A program made the position numbers and the translations under genes. This document shows, in pieces, positions 10,012 through 19,602 of a DNA stretch of 64,000 bases; the first letter of the stretch is position 1, and each line of letters begins with the position of its first letter. The notes under the pieces were generated by a model, which was not told the origin of the DNA, ran no database searches, and saw nothing but the letters and a program-made list of their open reading frames with translations. Origin of the DNA: an uncultured Acidimicrobiales bacterium (GTDB lineage: Bacteria > Actinomycetota > Acidimicrobiia > Acidimicrobiales > Aldehydirespiratoraceae); the NCBI GenBank assembly GCA_958296055.1, contig CATQHS010000001.1, positions 2,514,277-2,578,276 on the forward strand, written 5' to 3'.

Positions 10012-10887
10012 ATGAAGCCGGGGCGGTTCGAGTACGTGGCGGCGCGGTCGGTGGCCGAGGCGGTGGACGCGCTGGGCGCGGCCGAGGCGGGCAGCGTGCT
10101 GGCCGGCGGCCAGAGCCTCGTCCCCCTGCTGAACCTGCGGCTGGCCCGCCCCGACGTGATCGTGGACGTGAACCGCATCCCCGAGCTGGAGGCCGCCGGC
10201 CGCGGCAACGGCGCCGCCCGCTTCGGGGCCCTGTACCGCCAGCGCTGGCTCGAATCCCTTTCGGTGCCGGCCGAGTCGGCGCCGCTGCTGGCCGAGGCGG
10301 CCGCCCTGATCGGCCATGTGCCGATCCGCAACCGGGGCACCATCGGCGGCAGCCTGGCCCACGCCGACCCGGCCTCGGAGTTGCCCGCTGCCCTGGTGGC
10401 GCTGGAGGGGGAGGTGACGGTGGAGGGGCCCGCCGGTGCCCGGAGGATTCCGGCGTCGGAGCTGTTCGTCGGCCCCCTCACCACCTCCATCGAGCCCGGC
10501 GAGCTGCTGACCGCGGTGGAGGTCCCCGCCCACGTCGAGGGCGACGGTGCCGCCTTCGTCGAGTTCGCCCGCCGCCACGGCGATTTCGCGGTGGCGGGCG
10601 TGGCCGTGGCGCTGCACCGCGACGCCGGCGGGGCCTGCACCCGAGCCCGGGCCGCGGGCTGCGGGCTGGGGCCGACGCCGGTGGACCTCAGCGGGGCCGT
10701 CGCCGGGCTGGTCGGCCAGTCCGGCCTCGACGACGATCGGCTCCGAGAGTTGGCCGCCGCGGTTGCGGCCGGCGTCGATCCGCCCGACGACGTCCACGGA
10801 TCGTCCGACTACCGGCGCGAGCTGGCCCAGGTGCTTCTGGTCCGGGGCCTGCGGACCGCCTGGGCCAGGGCAGAAAGGGGAAGATGA
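10012..10887 (+). CDS. Molybdenum hydroxylase FAD-binding (medium) subunit
   Basis: FAD subunit of a xanthine dehydrogenase/aldehyde oxidase/CO dehydrogenase family enzyme; it passes electrons from the FeS subunit to FAD. It has 291 residues with the FAD motifs AGGQSLVPLLNLRLARP and IRNRGTIGGSLAHADPASE, and a C-terminal CODH_FAD_C-like region. ATG 10012 has GGGGAGAGGA upstream. Its stop overlaps the next start (ATGA), so it is the first gene of a coupled three-gene operon. Confidence 0.92.
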   Translation: MKPGRFEYVAARSVAEAVDALGAAEAGSVLAGGQSLVPLLNLRLARPDVIVDVNRIPELEAAGRGNGAARFGALYRQRWLESLSVPAESAPLLAEAAALIGHVPIRNRGTIGGSLAHADPASELPAALVALEGEVTVEGPAGARRIPASELFVGPLTTSIEPGELLTAVEVPAHVEGDGAAFVEFARRHGDFAVAGVAVALHRDAGGACTRARAAGCGLGPTPVDLSGAVAGLVGQSGLDDDRLRELAAAVAAGVDPPDDVHGSSDYRRELAQVLLVRGLRTAWARAERGR

Positions 10888-11354
10888 CCATGAAGGTCTC
10901 GTTCTCGCTCAACGGCGAGCCGGTCGAAACCGACGCCGAGCCGCGCGAGCTGCTGGTTGACGTGCTGCGGGACCGGCTCGGCCGCACCGGCACCCACGCC
11001 GGCTGCGAGCAGGGCTCGTGCGGGGCGTGCACGATCCTGGTCGACGGCCACAGCGTGCGCTCCTGTCTGATGCTGGCCGCCCAGGTTGAGGGCTGCGATG
11101 TGGTGACCATCGAGGGGATCGGGTCGCCCGAGGGGCTGCACCCGCTGCAGCGGGCTATGTCGGAGCACCACGGCCTCCAGTGCGGCTTCTGCACCCCGGG
11201 GGTGGTGCTCAGCGCCATCGAGCTGCTGGAGACGCACCCCGACCCGTCGAGGTCCGAGATCGAGCGCTGGATGTCGGGGAGCATCTGCCGGTGTACCGGC
11301 TACTCCGGCATCGTCGATGCGGTCAGCGCCGCCGCCCGAGGCAGGGTCCGATGA
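10884..11354 (+). CDS. Molybdenum hydroxylase [2Fe-2S] small subunit
   Basis: Iron-sulfur subunit, 156 residues. The N-terminal plant-type ferredoxin cluster is shown by GCEQGSCGACTILVDG with a later C (RSCLML). The second all-helical cluster is shown by CGFCTPGVV and SICRCTGY. It relays electrons from the molybdopterin site to FAD. It overlaps the genes on both sides by ATGA, implying fixed stoichiometry of the heterotrimer. Confidence 0.95.
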   Translation: MTMKVSFSLNGEPVETDAEPRELLVDVLRDRLGRTGTHAGCEQGSCGACTILVDGHSVRSCLMLAAQVEGCDVVTIEGIGSPEGLHPLQRAMSEHHGLQCGFCTPGVVLSAIELLETHPDPSRSEIERWMSGSICRCTGYSGIVDAVSAAARGRVR

Positions 11355-13801
11355 CCGACACCGCCACCGCCCCCCGCACCGACACCGCCGATCCGGGCGC
11401 CGGCCCCGCCTCCGGCGACGATGCCGGCAACGGCGTCCGGCGCACCGAGGACACCCGGTTCCTCACCGGCCAGGGCAACTACCTGGGCGACATCCACCGC
11501 CCCGACCTGCGCCACGTCGCCATCCTCCGCAGCACCCAGCCCCACGCCCGCATCCGCTCCATCGACACCACCGGGGCCATGGTCCTGCCCGGCGTCCTGG
11601 CCGTGTTCACCGGCGAGGAGCTGGCCGCCTCCAGCGGCCGGTTCCACCACCACCTGCCCCTGATCCCCACCCTGCGCCAGATCCAGTGGTCGGTCATGGC
11701 CGTCGACAAGGTGATCTTCGTGGGCGAGCCGATCGCCGCGGTGGTGGCCGAGAACCGCTACATCGCCGAGGACGCCCTGGAGCTGATCGCGGTCGAGTAC
11801 GAGGACCTGCCGCCGGTGGTCGACCCCGAGGCCGCCCTCGAGCCCGGCTCGCCGCTGGTCTACGACGACTGGCCCGACAACATATTCCTGTACATCCCGG
11901 GCAGCCACGGCGACGTCGACGGCGCCTTCGCCTCGGCCGACGGGGTGCTGCGCGAGCGCTTCGTCCACCACCGGGTCTCGGGCCTGCCGCTGGAGGGCCA
12001 CGGCGCGCTGGGCGAGTTCGACCCGGCCCGGGGCCGCCTCACCCTCCACGCCTCCACCCAGTCGCCCCACATGCTGCGGACCACCATCTGCGAGGTCACC
12101 GGGCTGAGCGAGGCCCAGGTGAGGGTGATCGCCCCCGACATGGGCGGCGGTTTCGGGGTGAAGAACCACTTCATGCGCGAGGAGGCGCTGGTGGCGCTGA
12201 TCGCCATGCGCGTCCACTACCCGGTGGTGTGGCAGCAGGACCGGTTCGAGCACCTCGCCGCCGGCATCCACTCCCGGGAGCAGATCCACGAGGCCGAGGT
12301 GGCCTACCGCGCCGACGGCCGGGTGCTGGGCCTGCGGGTCCGCATCGTGGCCGACGTGGGCTCGCCCGAGATCTACATGATGGGGTGCGCGCCGTCGGTG
12401 GTCACCACCGGCGTCCTGCCCAACACCTACGACCTGCCCAACTACGCCTTCGAGCTGCAGTGCGTGGTCACCAACAAGTGCCCCATCGGCGGCTACCGGG
12501 GCTTCGGGCAGCCCCAGGCCATCTTCACCATCGAGCGGCTGATGGACATGCTGGCCGACCGGCTGGGCATGGACCCGGTGGAGGTGCGCCGGGTCAACCT
12601 CATCGCCGACGACGCCCTGCCCTACACGACGGTCACCGGCGCGGTGCTCGACACCGGCAGCTTCAACGAGCAGCTCGACGAACTGTTGGAGGCGGTCGAC
12701 TACCGGGCGCTGAAAGAGCAGGTGGCGGCCGAGCGGGCCGAGGGCCGCCTGGTCGGGCTGGGCATCGCCCAGATGGTGGAGCCGACCGCCCCGAACCTGC
12801 ACGCCCTGGCCGGCCAGTACGGCGGGTTCGAGATGTGCATGCTCACCATGCAGCCCGACGGCCGGGTGACCGTGCACGTCGGCACCAAGTCCCAGGGCCA
12901 GGGCCACGAGACCATCTACGCCGGGCTGGCCGCCGGGGTCTTGGGCGTCGCCCCCGGCGACGTGGAGGTCCACGACGGCGACACCGCGGTGCTGCCCTAC
13001 GGCATGGGCACCTGGGGGAGCCGCTCGGCGGTGATGGGCGGCGGGGCGGTGGTCAAGGCGGCCGAGCAGGTGCGCGACAAGATGATCGCCATCGCCGCGG
13101 CGATGCTGGGGGCCGAGCCCGGCGCCGTGGAGCTGGCCGAGGGCATGTTCCGGGTCGGCGAGGCCGCGGTGCCGGTGGCCCAGATCGCCAGCGCCGCCTA
13201 CCTGCACACCTTCCTGCTGCCGCCGGGGATGGACCCCGGCCTGTCGGTGGTGGTGGGGTACGACCCCGGCAACACCTCGCCGTTCCCCGACGAGCAGGGC
13301 AAGCTCAACGTGGCCGCCACCTACGCCACCGCCGCCGCGGCCGCGGTGGTGGAGGTCTCGCCCAACGACGGCACGGTGACGGTGCGGGACCTCACCCTTG
13401 TCCACGACTGCGGCCGGGTGATCGACCAGTTCATCCTCGACGGCCAGATCCGGGGCGCCATCGCCCAGGCGGTGGGGGCCACCTTCTACGAGGAACTGCG
13501 CTACGACGACGGCGGCCAGCCGCTGACCACCACGCTGCTCGACTACACGGTGCCCGGCTTCGGCGACGTGCCCGAAACCCGGATCATCCACCGGGAAACG
13601 CCCTCGGCGCTGATCGGCGGGTTCCGGGGCGCGGGCGAGGGGGCCATCATCGTGACCCCGCCCGCTTTGGCCGCCGCGGTGGGCGACGCGCTGCGGGAAA
13701 CGGGCGTGACCATCAACCAGGCCAACCTCGGCCCCCAGCACCTGCGCCGGATGCTGCGCGAGCAGGGCGTGAGCGTCGACCCGCTAGCCGCCGCCGGATA
13801 G
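11351..13801 (+). CDS. Molybdenum hydroxylase large (molybdopterin) subunit
   Basis: Catalytic subunit, 816 residues. It shows the N-terminal a/b hammerhead region (RRTEDTRFLTGQGNYLGDI), Moco-binding blocks (DMGGGFGVKN, GGYRGFGQPQ, GQGHETIYAGLA) and the catalytic Glu in FRGAGEGA near the C-terminus. It lacks the AYRCSFR active-site loop of true form I CO dehydrogenase, so the substrate is more likely an aldehyde, purine or other N-heterocycle. Moco insertion factors are not in the window. The start ATG overlaps the small-subunit stop. Confidence 0.93.
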   Translation: MTDTATAPRTDTADPGAGPASGDDAGNGVRRTEDTRFLTGQGNYLGDIHRPDLRHVAILRSTQPHARIRSIDTTGAMVLPGVLAVFTGEELAASSGRFHHHLPLIPTLRQIQWSVMAVDKVIFVGEPIAAVVAENRYIAEDALELIAVEYEDLPPVVDPEAALEPGSPLVYDDWPDNIFLYIPGSHGDVDGAFASADGVLRERFVHHRVSGLPLEGHGALGEFDPARGRLTLHASTQSPHMLRTTICEVTGLSEAQVRVIAPDMGGGFGVKNHFMREEALVALIAMRVHYPVVWQQDRFEHLAAGIHSREQIHEAEVAYRADGRVLGLRVRIVADVGSPEIYMMGCAPSVVTTGVLPNTYDLPNYAFELQCVVTNKCPIGGYRGFGQPQAIFTIERLMDMLADRLGMDPVEVRRVNLIADDALPYTTVTGAVLDTGSFNEQLDELLEAVDYRALKEQVAAERAEGRLVGLGIAQMVEPTAPNLHALAGQYGGFEMCMLTMQPDGRVTVHVGTKSQGQGHETIYAGLAAGVLGVAPGDVEVHDGDTAVLPYGMGTWGSRSAVMGGGAVVKAAEQVRDKMIAIAAAMLGAEPGAVELAEGMFRVGEAAVPVAQIASAAYLHTFLLPPGMDPGLSVVVGYDPGNTSPFPDEQGKLNVAATYATAAAAAVVEVSPNDGTVTVRDLTLVHDCGRVIDQFILDGQIRGAIAQAVGATFYEELRYDDGGQPLTTTLLDYTVPGFGDVPETRIIHRETPSALIGGFRGAGEGAIIVTPPALAAAVGDALRETGVTINQANLGPQHLRRMLREQGVSVDPLAAAG

Positions 13802-13806
13802 CTCCG

Positions 13807-15078
13807 GTGTACCGGCTCGGGAAGTTCGGCGGTTCGGCCGCGGCGGTTGTCGTGGCCGCGGCCTTGGTTGCGGCCGCTTGTGGCGGGTCCGACGACTCGC
13901 CGGGCTTCGAGGCCGGCCCCCTGGGCGCGGTGGAGGTGGGGCCGGGCGAGGACATCCAGATCCGCTCCATGCTGACCGTCGTGGTGGAGGGGGCGTTCGG
14001 GCTTCCGGCCCAGCGGGCAGTGGAGCTGGCCGTTGAGGACTACGGCCCCGTCGCCGGCCGGGACGTGAGCTTGGACTCCCTGGCCGACGGCTGCTCCGAG
14101 GAGGGCGGGCGGGCCGCGGCCCTGGCCGTGGCCGACGAACCGCAGGTGGTCGGCGTCATCGGCACGTCCTGTTCCAACGCGGCCAGCAGCGCCGGGCCGA
14201 TAATCAGCGAGGCCGGGCTGGTGATGCTGTCTCCCTCAGGCACCTCCCCGTTCCTCACCTCCGACCTGCGGGGCAACGCCGCGGCCAGCTACAACCCCGG
14301 CTTCTACCGCACCGCCAACAACGACCTCTACGGGGCGCTGGCCGTGGCCCGATTCGCCTATGGCGAGCTCGGCCTGCGCGACATGGCGGTCATCCACGAC
14401 GGCGGCCCGTACACCTCGGGCATTGCCGATGCTTTCAGCGCCTACTTCGAGGATCTGGGCGGGGAGGCGACCGCCTACATCGTCTCCAAGGGCGACACCG
14501 ACCTGACCGGGGTGCTGGCCGAGATCTCGGTCACGGGCGCTGAGGGCGTTTTCTTTCCGCTCTTCATCACCGAGGGCACGCTCATCGTCCTCCAGGCTGC
14601 CCATATCTCCGACTTGGAGGACGTGGTGATGATCGGCGGGTCGGCCATGCTCGAACCCGAGCTGCTGGAGATCCCCGAGGTGGTGGGCATGTACTTCGAG
14701 AGCCCGGTGCTGGGCTTCGGCGGCCACACCAACGAGGCGACCGGCAAGTCCCTCGAAGACGTGTTCGCCGTCTACGAGGCCCGCCACGGCGAGTCGCCGG
14801 TGGCGGTCTACGGCCTGCCCCAGGCCTATGACGCCACCACCCTGCTGCTGCGGGCCGTCGAGGAGGTGGCGGTGGCCGACGGCGACACTCTCTACATCGA
14901 CCGGGCCCGGCTCCGTGAGAATCTGAGTTCGGTGGAGGGCTTCGCTGGCCTCATCGGGACCATCTCCTGCGACGACTTCGGCGATTGCAGCCCCGCCCGG
15001 GCCAACGTGATCCGCCACACCGACCCTGGCGCGGCTGACATAACCGAGCTGCCCGTCGTCTACGAGTTCCAGCCCTGA
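13807..15078 (+). CDS. Substrate-binding lipoprotein (branched-chain amino acid type)
   Basis: A 423-residue Leu/Ile/Val-binding-protein-like periplasmic receptor for an ABC transporter. The N-terminus is a lipoprotein signal peptide with lipobox LVAAAC followed by a Gly/Ser-rich linker. The body matches Peripla_BP_6 layout: VGVIGTSCSNAASSAGPIIS, then a YRTANND block, and AYDATTLLLRAVEE near the end. GTG 13807 lies five bases after the hydroxylase operon, suggesting cotranscription and delivery of that enzyme's substrate. No permease or ATPase is adjacent. Confidence 0.85.
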   Translation: MYRLGKFGGSAAAVVVAAALVAAACGGSDDSPGFEAGPLGAVEVGPGEDIQIRSMLTVVVEGAFGLPAQRAVELAVEDYGPVAGRDVSLDSLADGCSEEGGRAAALAVADEPQVVGVIGTSCSNAASSAGPIISEAGLVMLSPSGTSPFLTSDLRGNAAASYNPGFYRTANNDLYGALAVARFAYGELGLRDMAVIHDGGPYTSGIADAFSAYFEDLGGEATAYIVSKGDTDLTGVLAEISVTGAEGVFFPLFITEGTLIVLQAAHISDLEDVVMIGGSAMLEPELLEIPEVVGMYFESPVLGFGGHTNEATGKSLEDVFAVYEARHGESPVAVYGLPQAYDATTLLLRAVEEVAVADGDTLYIDRARLRENLSSVEGFAGLIGTISCDDFGDCSPARANVIRHTDPGAADITELPVVYEFQP

Positions 15079-15150
15079 CAGCGGGCGCACGAGGGCGGCG
15101 CTGGCGCTCGGGGTTCTCCGGTGGCGGCCGGTGAGCGGCCCGCTAACCTT

Positions 15151-15179
15151 CGGGCCGCGCCGGCAGAGCCGGCGGCCCG
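15151..15179 (+). terminator. GC-rich stem-loop before tRNA-Leu
   Basis: CGGGCCGCGCCGGC (15151-15164) can pair with GCCGGCGGCCCG (15168-15179) with a two-base bulge and a three-base loop. It ends exactly where the tRNA begins. It could terminate the lipoprotein transcript, but no T-run follows. Confidence 0.5.
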
Positions 15180-15266
15180 GTCGGAGTGGCGGAATTGGCA
15201 GACGCGCTAGCTTGAGGGGCTAGTGCCCGTTAGGGCGTGGGGGTTCAAGTCCCCCCTCCGACACCA
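15180..15266 (+). tRNA. tRNA-Leu (anticodon GAG)
   Basis: A class II tRNA: acceptor stem GTCGGAG (15180-15186) pairs with CTCCGAC (15256-15262), followed by A and encoded CCA. The anticodon stem CTAGC/GCTAG encloses TTGAGGG, giving anticodon GAG at 15214-15216. A long variable arm (TGCCCGTTAGGGCG) and a T-loop GTTCAAGTC are present. It reads CUC and CUU. Confidence 0.96.
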
Positions 15267-15312
15267 CCGTCGACGACGAGTCCGTGATCTCCGATCTGCT
15301 GAGGAGCCGCAC

Positions 15313-15507
15313 GTGAGGATCATCTACGACCGCGAGATGTGCCAGGGCCACAACCGCTGCTACATGGGCGCGCCCGAGCTGTTCGACGTAGACGACGAGG
15401 GCTGCGCCGTCCTGCTGGTGGAGGGCGAGGTGCCGAGCGAACTGGAGGAGAAGGCGCAGTTCGCCGCCGACAACTGCCCCGAGTACGCCATCGAACTCAC
15501 CCCATAG
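15313..15507 (+). CDS. Ferredoxin, probable [3Fe-4S] P450-partner type
   Basis: A 64-residue ferredoxin with CQGHNRC near the N-terminus and a distal NCPEYAI. The arrangement C-x2-H-x2-C...CP, with His in the place of a fourth cluster Cys, is typical of mycobacterial-type [3Fe-4S] ferredoxins that deliver electrons to cytochrome P450s. GTG 15313 is preceded by GAGGAG. It is alone here; a P450 lies 27 kb away at 42057-43289. Confidence 0.88.
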   Translation: MRIIYDREMCQGHNRCYMGAPELFDVDDEGCAVLLVEGEVPSELEEKAQFAADNCPEYAIELTP

Positions 15508-15532
15508 CCGCCGGCCGGGGCCGGGCAGGCGT

Positions 15533-15721
15533 TTACTCCGAGTCGAGAACCGACGGCTCGCTCAACAACACGGCGATCTCTGGCTTGGTCGTCGCCGGTC
15601 GATCAAGAATCTCCAAGAGTTCATCGTAAGCCTCGGGAGACAGTGCGAAGACCCGGCGATCGGCACGGTCGTCCGCGGCGGATGCGGCGGCGCAACTGAC
15701 CAAATCCTCATTCAGCGACAT
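15533..15721 (-). CDS. Short DUF1778/TacA-like antitoxin remnant
   Basis: A 62-residue protein whose last 40 residues (RRVFALSPEAYDELLEILDRP, then KPEIAVLLSEPSVLD) match the toxin-neutralising C-terminus of DUF1778 antitoxins. The ribbon-helix-helix DNA-binding half usual in this family is missing, and no GNAT toxin lies downstream. An ATG with a G-rich upstream stretch exists, so it might still be translated. It is either a solitary neutraliser or a decaying fragment at the edge of the AT-rich island. Confidence 0.55.
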   Translation of the reverse strand: MSLNEDLVSCAAASAADDRADRRVFALSPEAYDELLEILDRPATTKPEIAVLLSEPSVLDSE

Positions 15722-15862
15722 CTACCGCCCCCCAATCACGGATTTGCATCCCTTGATCAGCCTAGCGGATCAGGTCGCCCCGTAACCGGGCCAACCTCGA
15801 ACAGGACTTCAGCTCTCTGCGCATCCGGGTAGCTCAATTTTTCTTCCCGAGCTAAACTGGCG

Positions 15863-18800
15863 ATGTTTATGAAGGCTCGAGACCTCCCCTATCAGCACCT
15901 TTCCATCCGAGTCCCCTGGCACGACACCGGCTGGGAAGGAACGGTATGTAAAGACCCGATTGGCAATAGCTCTTGCCTTCGGCTGAAACAGATTGCTAAA
16001 TCACGCGATGATGCGACTGAGTTGCGGCTTGCTGGCAAGACTTGGAAACAGATCCGACCGGAGGAAATACCTCCGTGTGCGGATGAACGAGCTGGATTCA
16101 TGTCTACGAACTCGCGAGACATTCCCAAGGAGCATCCGTATGCTTCATTGAACGAAGCTTACTCCAAATTCAGCAAAGTTACTTATGAGTTGCCAGCGTA
16201 TGCAGCGGATTGCATTCCGTTTCGGTGGATGCTCCGCAAAGAGGCCGCTGAGATAGCTAAACGCTATAGTCTTGACTATAGCGATGAACTTGAAGAAGGA
16301 GTTGACGAGGAAGCGAACTATAGTCCTATCTGGGTCCAACACGCTGAAAACCAGACTCTCTTGCTTGACACCTTCTTTTCTAGCGTTGAACCGGAACGAA
16401 GCCTTGTCTTCTTCTACGCCCAAGAATCTCCACTCTCAGATGATCCGCGCCGGTTATTGATTGGTGTGGGAAGGGCTCGATCGGTCGGCAATGTGGTGCC
16501 TTACAAGCAGACCGCGGATGGGTTCGGTTCCGTGATCTGGCAGCGAGTTATTAAGCATTCTATTCGCCCGTCAATGGAAGACGGATTTATTCTGCCGTAC
16601 CACGAACTTCTGTATAAGTCAGCCAACGATGACCGCGATCTTGCCGATTTTGCTGTTTTCGTCCCTGATGAATACAGGTTTCAATTCTCGTACGCCAGCG
16701 AGCACGTCAGTCACGATGCTGCCCTGGCGCTACTCTTATCAATGGATCGTGCTATTGAGCGATTCGCACCGTTGGTGGATGGCAACTGGGATGGACCAAG
16801 ATCTTGGCTTAGCGACCGGCTCGCTGAAGTATGGCAAGCCCGCGGACCGTGTCCGGGACTTGGTGCTGCACTCGTGGCATTCGGTATTAAAAGGGGCGTG
16901 CTTCTCGCGTACGCAGCTCAATCCGAAATCGGCGACAATGAAGATCCCTGGCCCCTCGTTGATCAATGGATTCGTGACCCGTCGTCGGTCTCAGAGGAGT
17001 CTCTCCGCGTCGATAAAACGAGGTCAGAGATATGGTCTGAACTCTTAGAAGAACGGCGGTCATTGCTCAAACTCCTATCTCGATTTGACCTCAGCCCTGA
17101 GCAAGCTACTCGTATCTACCAAGAAACGGAGCGGAAAAAAGCGGGTATCTCACTCAGCGATAAAGAGATTCTATCTAATCCTTACCTCATCTACGAGGCC
17201 AACCGGCTTACAGCCGAACCGGTGGCCATCTCCATAATTGATCGAGGGGTCTTTCCAACAGATCAGATCAGATCTATCCATCCTCTTCCCGAACCGTCGG
17301 CCGTCGAAGGAACTATTGACCCCCGGCGCGTGAGAGCATTGATGGTGGATGTCCTAGAAGAGGCAGCGGATGCCGGTCACAGCCTGCAGTCTCAAAACAG
17401 TGTCATTCAAGAAATCCGAGACCGGCCTCTTGATCCAACTTGTCCATTGAGCGTAGACGCGATGTCCGTCTGCGCGAAGGCTCTGCCGCCAGCCGTGGTG
17501 ACTGTGCAGATGGCGAAGGGCGAACCTGCTTACCAGCTTCAGCGGTTGAACCAAGCGAAACGTGCGATAAGCCGACAGATAGGCCGACGAAGGGGCGTTA
17601 CACTCCCTGTGGTCGCAAACTGGCGTGCTGTGATTGATGACGTGCTTGACGAGCAGCTTGGCGAAGCCAGCATGACTGATGATGACGACGAAGAGCTGGC
17701 GCGCCAAGAGAAAGCAGCAGCCTTGGAGATCTTGGCAACATCGCGAGTGTCTGTGCTGATCGGTGCTGCTGGGACAGGAAAAACGACGTTGTTACGCGCC
17801 TTGACCAGACTGCCGGACGTGTCCAAAGGCGGCTTGCTTCTGTTGGCTCCCACGGGCAAGGCTCGGGTTCAGATGCAGACAGCCATAGATCGTAAAGCGT
17901 TCACGCTTGCACAGTTCTTACTTCCGCAAGGCCGCTATGATTCAAAGACCGGCCGATATAAGCGATCAAATCACGATCGTTGGAAGAGAGCCCGCACTGT
18001 TATTGTCGATGAATGCTCAATGCTTACTGAGGAGATGTTGGATGCTCTCCTTGACAGTATTGAGGGCTATGAACGTCTTGTGCTTGTGGGAGATCCGCGT
18101 CAGCTCCCGCCGATTGGAACAGGTCGTCCATTCGTCGACATAATTGAGCATTTTAAACGTGAGAACAGCCCAGTACGGTTCCCTCTGGTTGCTGCTTCAT
18201 ATGCGGAACTCACAATTCCACGTAGACAGATCGCCAGCGGATCTAGTGAGCGCGCTGATCTACTTATGGCTGAATGGTTTTCGGGTAATAAACCCAGCCC
18301 AGCCTCTGACGAAGTGTGGGATCTACTTGGGTCTAAGAAGGATTTAGATACGATCTCCGTTCGTCAATGGAGCGATTTCAACGATCTACATGAAATGCTA
18401 CGCGAGGAGATTGCCCGTCAGTCCCATACGATGGCTAATTCCGCGGACTCCGCAGGATTTGAGAAGTCGTACGGCGGTCAGGTATCAGGCGATTATGTGA
18501 AGTTCAGTCCCGAGTCAGCCGCTGATGTAGAAGCTTGGCAAGTGCTCTCACCAATTCGCGGCGATGGGTCTGGCATCAATGAACTAAATCGTATGCTTCA
18601 ACGTGTCTACCGATCATCAACGCTTCAACGCGCGCGCAATCTAAGATATAATCGAAGTATCTCTAAACCAGGCGGCATACAAGAGATTGTCTATGGCGAC
18701 AAAGTCATGAACGTTCGAAACGAAAAGCGCAAGAACTATTATACTAAAAATGATGGCTGTTTAGAGTACGTTGCAAATGGTGAGATCGGGTTTATAACGG

Positions 18801-19582
18801 GTCCGTTGGGAAGGAAGAATCGTTACCTTGACAAAGTAGTCAACGTGGCATTTTCGACTCAAGTTGGGACAGCATACACATACAAAATGTCGGAGTTAGG
18901 TGGTGATGATAAAACTCCTGTTCTTGAACTCGCCTATGCTATTACTATCCATAAATCTCAGGGTAGCGAGTTTAAAAGGACGTTCGTTGTTATGCCTAAT
19001 CCATGTCGTCCTTTATCAAGAGAGCTGCTGTACACTGCGCTGACTAGACAGCGAGAACATGTCGTGATTTTGCATCAGGGTGACCTGTTTGACCTGCGAG
19101 AGTTATCAAACCCTGCTCGCTCCGAGACTGCAGCGCGTCAGACTAACCTGTTCTCCGACCCGACACCGGTTGAGATAAATGGACGATTCTTAGAGGCTGG
19201 CCTTATTCATCGTACTCGTAATGGTCTGGCTGTCCGCTCCAAATCGGAAGTGGTCATTGCCGATCTTCTCTACTCCAAGGGCATTGAATTCCAGTATGAG
19301 CTGCCGTTTAGAGGAGATGACGGATCATGGCGATCCCCAGACTTCACTATTGAGGACGACACAACCGGTACTACCTTTTATTGGGAGCATCTCGGGATGC
19401 TGCAACGGTCTTCCTACCGTCAGAAGTGGGAGCAGAAACTTGCGTGGTATCGAGAACACGGAGTTCTGCCACATGAGGAGGGCGGAGGACCAGCCGGTGT
19501 CCTAATCGTCACTAAAGATGGGGACGACGGATCGATCTCTTCAGCCGAAATTGAGGCGCTAATCGATGAACTTCTGGAATGA
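15863..19582 (+). CDS. RecD-like helicase with C-terminal nuclease domain, putative defence protein
   Basis: A 1239-residue protein. The first ~600 residues are not recognised. An SF1B RecD2-like helicase core follows: Walker A GAAGTGKTT near residue 634, APTGKAR, Walker B VDEC at 716-719, GDPRQLPPIG, and the UvrD-like C-terminal motif ITIHKSQGSEF with YTALTR. The last ~120 residues look like a PD-(D/E)XK fold: Glu1129 in KSEVVIADLL, Asp1160 in SPDFTI, Glu1175 in YWEHLG, then QKLAWYREHG. The gene is visibly AT-richer than its surroundings and stands alone beside tRNA-Leu, suggesting transfer. A role in foreign-DNA processing is inferred, not shown. A second ATG lies two codons in. Confidence 0.8.
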   Translation: MFMKARDLPYQHLSIRVPWHDTGWEGTVCKDPIGNSSCLRLKQIAKSRDDATELRLAGKTWKQIRPEEIPPCADERAGFMSTNSRDIPKEHPYASLNEAYSKFSKVTYELPAYAADCIPFRWMLRKEAAEIAKRYSLDYSDELEEGVDEEANYSPIWVQHAENQTLLLDTFFSSVEPERSLVFFYAQESPLSDDPRRLLIGVGRARSVGNVVPYKQTADGFGSVIWQRVIKHSIRPSMEDGFILPYHELLYKSANDDRDLADFAVFVPDEYRFQFSYASEHVSHDAALALLLSMDRAIERFAPLVDGNWDGPRSWLSDRLAEVWQARGPCPGLGAALVAFGIKRGVLLAYAAQSEIGDNEDPWPLVDQWIRDPSSVSEESLRVDKTRSEIWSELLEERRSLLKLLSRFDLSPEQATRIYQETERKKAGISLSDKEILSNPYLIYEANRLTAEPVAISIIDRGVFPTDQIRSIHPLPEPSAVEGTIDPRRVRALMVDVLEEAADAGHSLQSQNSVIQEIRDRPLDPTCPLSVDAMSVCAKALPPAVVTVQMAKGEPAYQLQRLNQAKRAISRQIGRRRGVTLPVVANWRAVIDDVLDEQLGEASMTDDDDEELARQEKAAALEILATSRVSVLIGAAGTGKTTLLRALTRLPDVSKGGLLLLAPTGKARVQMQTAIDRKAFTLAQFLLPQGRYDSKTGRYKRSNHDRWKRARTVIVDECSMLTEEMLDALLDSIEGYERLVLVGDPRQLPPIGTGRPFVDIIEHFKRENSPVRFPLVAASYAELTIPRRQIASGSSERADLLMAEWFSGNKPSPASDEVWDLLGSKKDLDTISVRQWSDFNDLHEMLREEIARQSHTMANSADSAGFEKSYGGQVSGDYVKFSPESAADVEAWQVLSPIRGDGSGINELNRMLQRVYRSSTLQRARNLRYNRSISKPGGIQEIVYGDKVMNVRNEKRKNYYTKNDGCLEYVANGEIGFITGPLGRKNRYLDKVVNVAFSTQVGTAYTYKMSELGGDDKTPVLELAYAITIHKSQGSEFKRTFVVMPNPCRPLSRELLYTALTRQREHVVILHQGDLFDLRELSNPARSETAARQTNLFSDPTPVEINGRFLEAGLIHRTRNGLAVRSKSEVVIADLLYSKGIEFQYELPFRGDDGSWRSPDFTIEDDTTGTTFYWEHLGMLQRSSYRQKWEQKLAWYREHGVLPHEEGGGPAGVLIVTKDGDDGSISSAEIEALIDELLE

Positions 19583-19602
19583 GAGCGCGTTAGAATAACC
19601 TG

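Noticed and set aside
11351..13801. Large subunit of CO dehydrogenase (coxL)
   Set aside because: The form I active-site loop AYRCSFR is absent; the protein is better called a general molybdenum hydroxylase.
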